Of a stretch of 10,866 nucleotides of DNA, positions 7,318-10,866 are shown one piece after another. Origin of the DNA: Spirochaetaceae bacterium (GTDB taxonomy: Bacteria; Spirochaetota; Spirochaetia; Treponematales; Breznakiellaceae); contig JAISCO010000342.1 of assembly GCA_031265535.1 (NCBI GenBank), positions 1 to 10,866 on the forward strand, read 5' to 3'. The notes under the pieces were generated by a model. The model was not told where the DNA came from. It was given only the letters and a program-made list of their open reading frames with translations, and ran no database searches. Positions within the stretch are counted from its first letter, which is position 1. The number at the start of each line of letters is the position of its first letter. The position numbers and the translations under genes were made by a program.

Positions 7318-8112
7318 GTGAAGCAATTCATTTTGCGGGGTGAACCGCGCGAAGACGGCACGGTACGGCTTAGCGGAGAAGAATTTCATTACCTTGCGCA
7401 TGTACGCAGGGTGTGCGCCGGTGATACTCTTGATTGCCGTTTGCCGTCAGGCGCGCCCGCGGTTTTGCTGATAAAACATATTGAAAAAAAAGCGCTTATT
7501 GCCGAATGTACTCTTAAATCAAACGAAAACTGTCCGCAGACCGTATTCCCGCCGATAATTCTATTTCAAAGCATGGTAAAGGGTATGAAAATGGATCTGA
7601 TTGTGCGTCAGGCCGGCGAAACCGGGGTAACGGATATAGCGCCGTTTTATTCCGAGCGATCCACACCGCGCCATATCTCTGATTCCGCTGTAGACGCGGA
7701 TACCGGGCGCTGCCGCCGCTGGCGGCGAATTCTTATTGAGGCGCGTCAGCAAAGCGGCTCGTCAATCGCTACTTCCGTTAAGTTTCCGATGAAACCTGAC
7801 GAGCTGTTCAGCTATTGGGAACAGCTTAAAAGTCAATATGAAAAATCCCTCGCCCTGCTGGTACACGAAATTCCGCTTGCAAAAAGCGGATTTCACAAGT
7901 ATCTTGATAAAGTGCCTGAATTGATTGTTTTGGCGGTAGGCCCCGAAGGTGGATTTTCACAGGCGGAAGCGGCGGCTTTTATAGACGCGGGCTTTAAGCC
8001 GGTAACTTTAGGCGATACCATTCTAAGGGCGGAAAGCGCCGCGCTGTATTCTGTCGCGGTTGTTCGTACCTTGATTTTTGAGAGGTGTATGTGGACAAAG
8101 GCGAATCTATAG
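7318..8112 (+). CDS. rsmE: 16S rRNA (uracil-1498-N3)-methyltransferase RsmE
   Basis: A 264-residue SPOUT-class methyltransferase that uses S-adenosylmethionine to methylate U1498 of 16S rRNA. An N-terminal PUA-like part (about 1-70) recognises RNA. The SPOUT part shows KGMKMDLIVRQAGETGVTDI (89-108), VGPEGGFSQAE (207-217) and LGDTILRAESAAL (231-243), the last two forming the cofactor-binding knot. The start is GTG 7318 with AGGG (7307-7310) seven bases upstream. The preceding 65 bases hold GGC repeats and a repeated AGCCGCGG word. The 3' end overlaps the next gene by 22 bases, so the two are coupled. The length is slightly above the usual 240-250 residues. Confidence 0.94.
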   Translation: MKQFILRGEPREDGTVRLSGEEFHYLAHVRRVCAGDTLDCRLPSGAPAVLLIKHIEKKALIAECTLKSNENCPQTVFPPIILFQSMVKGMKMDLIVRQAGETGVTDIAPFYSERSTPRHISDSAVDADTGRCRRWRRILIEARQQSGSSIATSVKFPMKPDELFSYWEQLKSQYEKSLALLVHEIPLAKSGFHKYLDKVPELIVLAVGPEGGFSQAEAAAFIDAGFKPVTLGDTILRAESAALYSVAVVRTLIFERCMWTKANL

Positions 8113-8900
8113 ATGAAGAATTAACTTGCAAGCGGGTAGAAATCCTTAAAGTCCCTGTTGATATTGTTGCCCGCAAAGACTTAGAATCAGTCATTTTTGA
8201 GCTTTTAGAAAAAAAGAAAGGCGGTAACATAGTTCTTTTATCACTGTGGGATTTGTTGCGCGCCCGCCGCAATGGGGAATTCCGCAATTACCTGCAAAAT
8301 GCCGCGCTGATACTCCCGATTTCAAAAAGTATAGTCAGCGGAATGCGCTTTCTTACCGGCCAAACGCCGACGCGGTACATGCCTTTTGATTTTATCGTGA
8401 ATATTCTTACCATATTGGAACGCCGCGAGCTTTCAATCTATATACTTGGGGGCAAACCTCACGTACTTGCTCTTGCTGAAAAAAATATCCGACAGACATT
8501 TCCAAAACTACAAATTATAGGCCGCTTCCCCGGTATTATAAAAAAACAGACAGAGGAAACTGTGTTGCAAGTGATAAGAAAATCCGCCCCGTCCCTGCTA
8601 TTGATAGGACGCGGAGTACCGGGACGGGAACGCTGGGTCGCAAAAAACACATCTCGTTTGAGCGCCGGACTGCGCCTTTGGTGCAGCGATATTTACGATA
8701 TATTCGCAAAACGCCGAAGACGCCCTTCCCATGCCGTTTTTGAGCGCGGTTTTGAGTGGATAGGCTTTTGTATTAAAAACCCCATACGCTTTTTTCGAAT
8801 ATTATCATATATACGATATATTTTTTTGCTGCTGTTTTATAAATTATTCAAAAAGAAAAATGATATACGGCGTATGGAAACAGCGCCCCCTATTGAATAG
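8091..8900 (+). CDS. Divergent WecG/TagA/CpsF-family (GT26-like) protein
   Basis: A 269-residue protein resembling the glycosyltransferases that add ManNAc or ManNAcA to lipid-linked sugars. Recognisable family blocks are AALILP (about 71-76), IYILGGKP (116-123), IGRFPG (143-148), LLLIGRGVPGRERWVAKN (169-186, normally G-x-P-x-QE-x-W) and RGFEWIGFCIKNPIRFF (219-235, normally GLEW...EP.R). Where the family has LPDG with the proposed catalytic Asp, this protein has LPISKS, so activity may be lost or changed. The C-terminus (about 234-255) is hydrophobic and basic, fitting membrane attachment. I prefer GTG 8091, with AGAGG (8081-8085) five bases away; GTG 8085 sits on that site. It overlaps rsmE by 22 bases and ends the operon. 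Confidence 0.75.
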   Translation: MDKGESIDEELTCKRVEILKVPVDIVARKDLESVIFELLEKKKGGNIVLLSLWDLLRARRNGEFRNYLQNAALILPISKSIVSGMRFLTGQTPTRYMPFDFIVNILTILERRELSIYILGGKPHVLALAEKNIRQTFPKLQIIGRFPGIIKKQTEETVLQVIRKSAPSLLLIGRGVPGRERWVAKNTSRLSAGLRLWCSDIYDIFAKRRRRPSHAVFERGFEWIGFCIKNPIRFFRILSYIRYIFLLLFYKLFKKKNDIRRMETAPPIE

Positions 8901-8990
8901 AAAAATGAGCCGCAGATTGCGCCATAAATGGCGGCACAAATTGTAGGGAAAGAACTGGAGCTATGTTATAGCGCTTCTACTTGTAAAATG

Positions 8991-9127
8991 AGGCTGTTCC
9001 AAAACTTCAGTTTTGGAACAGCTTCCTTGAATTTAGCGGAAAAACTGGGATTTTGACTGGTTTTTCCAAGAGCTTGTTCCAAAACCATGCGCTTTAGCGC
9101 ATAGTTAATCAGTTTTGGAACAAGCTC
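8991..9127. repeat. Three consecutive inverted repeats sharing the GTTCCAAAAC arm
   Basis: The first stem pairs 8993-9006 with 9009-9022 (14 bp, GCTGTTCCAAAACT). The second pairs 9038-9045 with 9060-9067 (8 bp, GGAAAAAC). The third pairs 9070-9085 with 9112-9127 (16 bp, GAGCTTGTTCCAAAAC) and encloses a further hairpin ATGCGC-TTTA-GCGCAT (9087-9102). The word GTTCCAAAAC and its complement thus occur four times in 130 bases. It lies about 90 bases after the WecG-like gene and may terminate or protect that transcript, or be a miniature mobile or REP-like element. No strong U tract follows any stem. Confidence 0.8.
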
Positions 9128-9143
9128 AAATACCAATCAATAT

Positions 9144-9169
9144 GGGGTGGGATGGGGGCGTTGCGGGGG
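9144..9169 (+). other. G-quadruplex motif
   Basis: Four G runs (9144-9147, 9149-9151, 9154-9158, 9165-9169) are separated by loops of 1, 2 and 6 bases, which meets the usual G3+N1-7 rule. It is intergenic, about 200 bases upstream of the TcdA gene. Function unknown. Confidence 0.55.
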
Positions 9170-9200
9170 TGGTGGACCGTGCTGTTCCCTCATTCCATGC

Positions 9201-9328
9201 CAAAGGCTGCCGCCTTTGTAACTGCCTTTCCCCCGCAGAGGGGGTAGCGTAAGACCGCGTTTACGCGGGCTGGAGCGAGGGGGAGACTTCCCCTTCTTTA
9301 TATTTTCTTAATAGAACCCGCCGGCGGG
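9201..9328. repeat. Cluster of short GC-rich inverted repeats upstream of the TcdA gene
   Basis: Small hairpins follow one another: 9201-9207/9212-9218 (CAAAGGC), 9230-9234/9240-9244 (CCCCC/GGGGG), 9255-9260/9263-9268 (CCGCGT/ACGCGG), 9280-9284/9289-9293 (GGGGA/TCCCC) and the palindrome CCCGCCGGCGGG (9317-9328). No gene or clear promoter is visible here. They look like a degenerate repetitive intergenic element. Confidence 0.6.
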
Positions 9329-9366
9329 CAATGCTTGCTTGTTGTGGATAGGCGGATTTGCTTACA

Positions 9367-10245
9367 ATGGAGATGTTAAGAAAGCTCATGGAAACATCGC
9401 TAAATCAGCAAACAGCTTGTGTGCCGCCGCGGTTTCAGCGGCTCGCCTTGATTACGGGAGCGGATGCCGCGCAGGAACTGGCAAAGACACGGGTTATAGT
9501 TTTTGGTTTGGGCGGCGTGGGCAGTTGGTGCGCCGAGGCGCTCGTCCGTTCCGGCATTGGTGAGGTCGGCTTGGTTGATTCGGACATTGTGTGCGTTACA
9601 AACATAAACCGTCAGGCTCAGGCTACCGGTAAAACCATTGGACAGTTCAAGGCGGACGCTCTTAAAACACATCTTGCGGAGATAAACCCTGATTGCTGTA
9701 TCATAGCCCACAACAAAGTTTTTTCGCGGGATACGGCGCTGAATACCGCGGACAGTTTTTGTATAGAAAATTATCATTTCGTTATTGACGCTATAGACAG
9801 TCTTGGCCCAAAACTTGATTTGATTGAGCTTTGCGGAGAGCTAAAAAAACGCTTGTTTTCGTCTATGGGTATGGCTCAAAAGTTGGATCCGACGCTGCTC
9901 CGCGCCGACGATATTTGGAAAACGGAGGGTTGCCCGCTAGCCCGTCTTGTGCGTTCCGGTCTGCGAAAACGCGGTTTTTCCGGGCATTTTACCGCCGTTT
10001 ACAGCACAGAACGCCTGCCTCTGCATACGGAAATAAGTGTGGGCTGCGGCAGCGGCGAATGCCTTTGTCCTTCACGTGAAGGCATCCAAGCGGATGACGG
10101 CGCTTGCGCCAAAGAATGGTGCGCCTCAAAAAAGCTGATAAACGGCAGCGCCGTCATGGTAACCGCTGCCGCCGGTATGATACTGGCCAGCCTAGTAGTC
10201 CGCGCCGTCACAGACGGCTTTCGGAAAAGCGATGTGAATAACTAG
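9367..10245 (+). CDS. tcdA: tRNA threonylcarbamoyladenosine dehydratase, TcdA-like (ThiF/E1 family)
   Basis: A 292-residue E1-like enzyme. TcdA uses ATP to cyclise t6A at position 37 of ANN-decoding tRNAs to ct6A. Motifs visible are the ATP-binding GLGGVGSWCAEAL (47-59), DSDIVCVTNINRQ (71-83), DAIDSLGPK (141-149), SSMGMAQKLDP (165-175) and DDIWKTEGCPLARLVR (181-196); this set marks the TcdA branch rather than ThiF or MoeB. A Cys-rich stretch (Cys227, 232, 234, 247, 252) looks like an insert before the C-terminal helix and could bind a metal. The start is uncertain: ATG 9367 has AGGCGG eleven bases upstream; TTG 9358, ATG 9373 and ATG 9388 are alternatives. It stands alone, with repeat-rich gaps on both sides. 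Confidence 0.87.
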   Translation: MEMLRKLMETSLNQQTACVPPRFQRLALITGADAAQELAKTRVIVFGLGGVGSWCAEALVRSGIGEVGLVDSDIVCVTNINRQAQATGKTIGQFKADALKTHLAEINPDCCIIAHNKVFSRDTALNTADSFCIENYHFVIDAIDSLGPKLDLIELCGELKKRLFSSMGMAQKLDPTLLRADDIWKTEGCPLARLVRSGLRKRGFSGHFTAVYSTERLPLHTEISVGCGSGECLCPSREGIQADDGACAKEWCASKKLINGSAVMVTAAAGMILASLVVRAVTDGFRKSDVNN

Positions 10246-10274
10246 TGGACTGACATCTTTCAAACTATGGGTAG

Positions 10275-10288
10275 CGGTCTCAAGACCG
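10275..10288 (+). terminator. Small hairpin after the TcdA gene, weak terminator candidate
   Basis: CGGTCT (10275-10280) pairs with AGACCG (10283-10288) around a 2-base centre, 30 bases past the stop. The following TAAGAAGAATATTTT is only partly U-rich, so intrinsic termination is doubtful. Confidence 0.3.
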
Positions 10289-10327
10289 TAAGAAGAATAT
10301 TTTACCTCAAAGTCGAAAAAGGAAAGA

Positions 10328-10342
10328 GGGGGGGGGGGGGGG
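10328..10342. repeat. Homopolymeric tract of 15 G
   Basis: Fifteen consecutive G follow GGAAAGA in the gap after the TcdA gene. Such a run is hypermutable by slippage. Unlike the tract at 914-927, I found no convincing -35/-10 pair around it on either strand. It sits six bases before dispersed repeat copy B. Confidence 0.9.
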
Positions 10343-10347
10343 CTTAA

Positions 10348-10413
10348 AAACTTATTCGCATATGGGTTTAATACCCCGCCGCAAACTTGTTTGCGGCGGG
10401 GAGGCTCATTTAT
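10348..10413 (+). repeat. Dispersed intergenic repeat, copy B
   Basis: This is homologous to the minus strand of 3785-3855. It contains GGGTTTAATACCC and a perfect 13-bp stem, 10374-10386 with 10389-10401. If the closing C-G is counted in the loop, this leaves a CTTG loop. The perfect stem here against an interrupted one in copy A suggests selection on, or insertion into, the hairpin. Confidence 0.75.
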
Positions 10414-10539
10414 AAAGCCGTTATGTGGTGCAAGGTCGCTCTGTGGAATCTGCAAAGGCACAAGTAGAAAACATTCATCTTGCGGCCTGGCATGAGGCAT
10501 CAGCGGATTTACTTTTCCGCTCTTGTTCAGCTTTTTCGC

Positions 10540-10568
10540 TTGTATAAGCCTATTTACTGCGGTATAAT
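10540..10568 (+). promoter_or_regulatory. Putative promoter of the truncated toxin gene
   Basis: TTGTAT (10540-10545), a 17-base spacer and a consensus TATAAT (10563-10568) lie 28 bases before the ATG at 10597. The -35 is weak (TTG matches only), but the spacing and -10 are ideal. The predicted start is near 10575, giving a short leader. The gap from 10414 to here shows nothing else I can name. Confidence 0.5.
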
Positions 10569-10596
10569 GCAACGAACTTGACTAAACAGGCGTTTC

Positions 10597-10764
10597 ATGC
10601 GAATTTTTAAGAGTAAGTGGTTTGCGAAGTTTGCCCGGAAAAGCTGTATTGAAGACAATGCCCTGAAAACGGCGGTCGCGGAAATAGATGCGGGGAACTT
10701 TGACGCCGGCCTTGGCGGCTATGTATACAAACAGCGCATAGCAAGGACTAAACTTGACCCATAA
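10597..10764 (+). pseudogene. RelE/HigB-type toxin, 5' part, cut off by an IS element
   Basis: The frame MRIFKSKWFAKFARK... continues to GGYVYKQRIAR at residue 50, matching the N-terminal half of a short RelE-superfamily toxin (the COG4737/PF06296 type, which I recall as roughly 100-125 residues). Intact members follow KQR-x-AR with a Gly-rich segment and GGYR. Here it turns into TKLDP and stop at 10764, and those codons overlap the end of an IS4-type transposase on the other strand. Toxins of this family cleave mRNA at the ribosome; residues needed for this lie in the missing half. A promoter stands just upstream and a weak AGG (10588-10590) precedes the ATG. In this family an HTH antitoxin gene normally follows the toxin; none is in the window. 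The family call is from pattern memory. Confidence 0.75.
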
Positions 10765-10866
10765 AATCGAACATCTCCCTATAGTCGAAGAGGGTGTAGA
10801 ATTTTTGTAGACCCCGCCAAATTGTTTTTACACCGGGCGGACCGTCACTTGGGGCACGTCTGGGAC
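10747..10866 (-). mobile_element. End of an IS4-family insertion sequence (partial)
   Basis: The toxin frame loses similarity at about 10747, and the transposase stop lies at 10750-10748, so the IS terminus is close to 10744-10750. The terminal inverted repeat would begin near ACTAAACTTGACCC, overlapping the transposase 3' end. The other terminus and the target duplication are outside the window. Confidence 0.7.
10748..10866 (-). CDS. IS4-family transposase, C-terminal 38 residues
   Basis: The minus strand is open from the right edge to TAG at 10750-10748. The peptide contains SDGPPGVKTIWRGLQKFYTL near its start and ends FDFMGQV. The block G-x-PGVK-x-(I/L)WRG(L/F)-x-(K/R) is the familiar C-terminal end of IS4-type DDE transposases related to the Tn5 group; catalytic residues lie upstream, outside the window. 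Whether the element is intact cannot be judged. Confidence 0.75.
   Translation of the reverse strand, partial: PRRAPSDGPPGVKTIWRGLQKFYTLFDYREMFDFMGQV

Noticed and set aside
8991..9127. CRISPR-like array, because the same word recurs
   Set aside because: The copies are in inverted pairs rather than direct repeats with regular spacers, and no cas gene is present.
10192..10572. 126-codon minus-strand frame through the 15-G tract
   Set aside because: Its end is antisense to the TcdA gene and its middle is translated repeat and homopolymer (a Pro run). It has no convincing start signal or family.

Overview
The window looks like chromosomal DNA of a spirochaete, most likely a Treponema-type organism. 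I infer this from gene content, not from a database match. The pointers are a membrane-anchored M23 peptidase next to a bactofilin, a YaaR/PSP1 pair, a LysM protein with a degenerate LytM domain, a WecG-like protein overlapping rsmE, long homopolymeric G tracts, and many inverted repeats between genes.

Left edge, 1-1605: a partial lipoprotein gene runs leftward out of the window from 675. It has a consensus lipobox, a low-complexity beta-rich body and higher G+C than its neighbours. Its leader holds two perfect stem-loops. Upstream lies a -35/-10 pair separated by a run of 14 C, the arrangement of a slipped-strand phase-variable promoter. The rest of the gap is A/T-rich with three short tandem duplications, followed by a rightward promoter (TTGACA and extended -10 TATAAA).

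Centre, 1606-8900: eight tightly packed rightward genes. The first three (active M23 peptidase, bactofilin, YaaR) overlap one another and probably form an operon for wall shaping. After a 300-base gap carrying repeats come a PSP1/RicT-like protein, FolC (overlap ATGA), a secreted two-LysM protein with an inactive LytM domain, the 16S rRNA methyltransferase RsmE, and a divergent WecG/TagA-family protein that overlaps rsmE and lacks the usual catalytic Asp.

Right, 8901-10866: a 466-base gap filled with inverted repeats and a G-quadruplex motif, then a TcdA-like tRNA t6A dehydratase with an unusual Cys-rich insert. After it come a second long G tract (15 G), a second copy of a repeat also seen at 3785-3855, and a promoter driving the first 50 codons of a RelE-type toxin. 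The toxin is cut off by the end of an IS4-family element whose transposase C-terminus enters from the right edge on the minus strand.

The core is mostly housekeeping and envelope genes. The main novelty is at the edges: the putative phase-variable lipoprotein promoter, the IS-interrupted toxin, and the repeat-rich spacers. I saw no rRNA, tRNA or CRISPR array.
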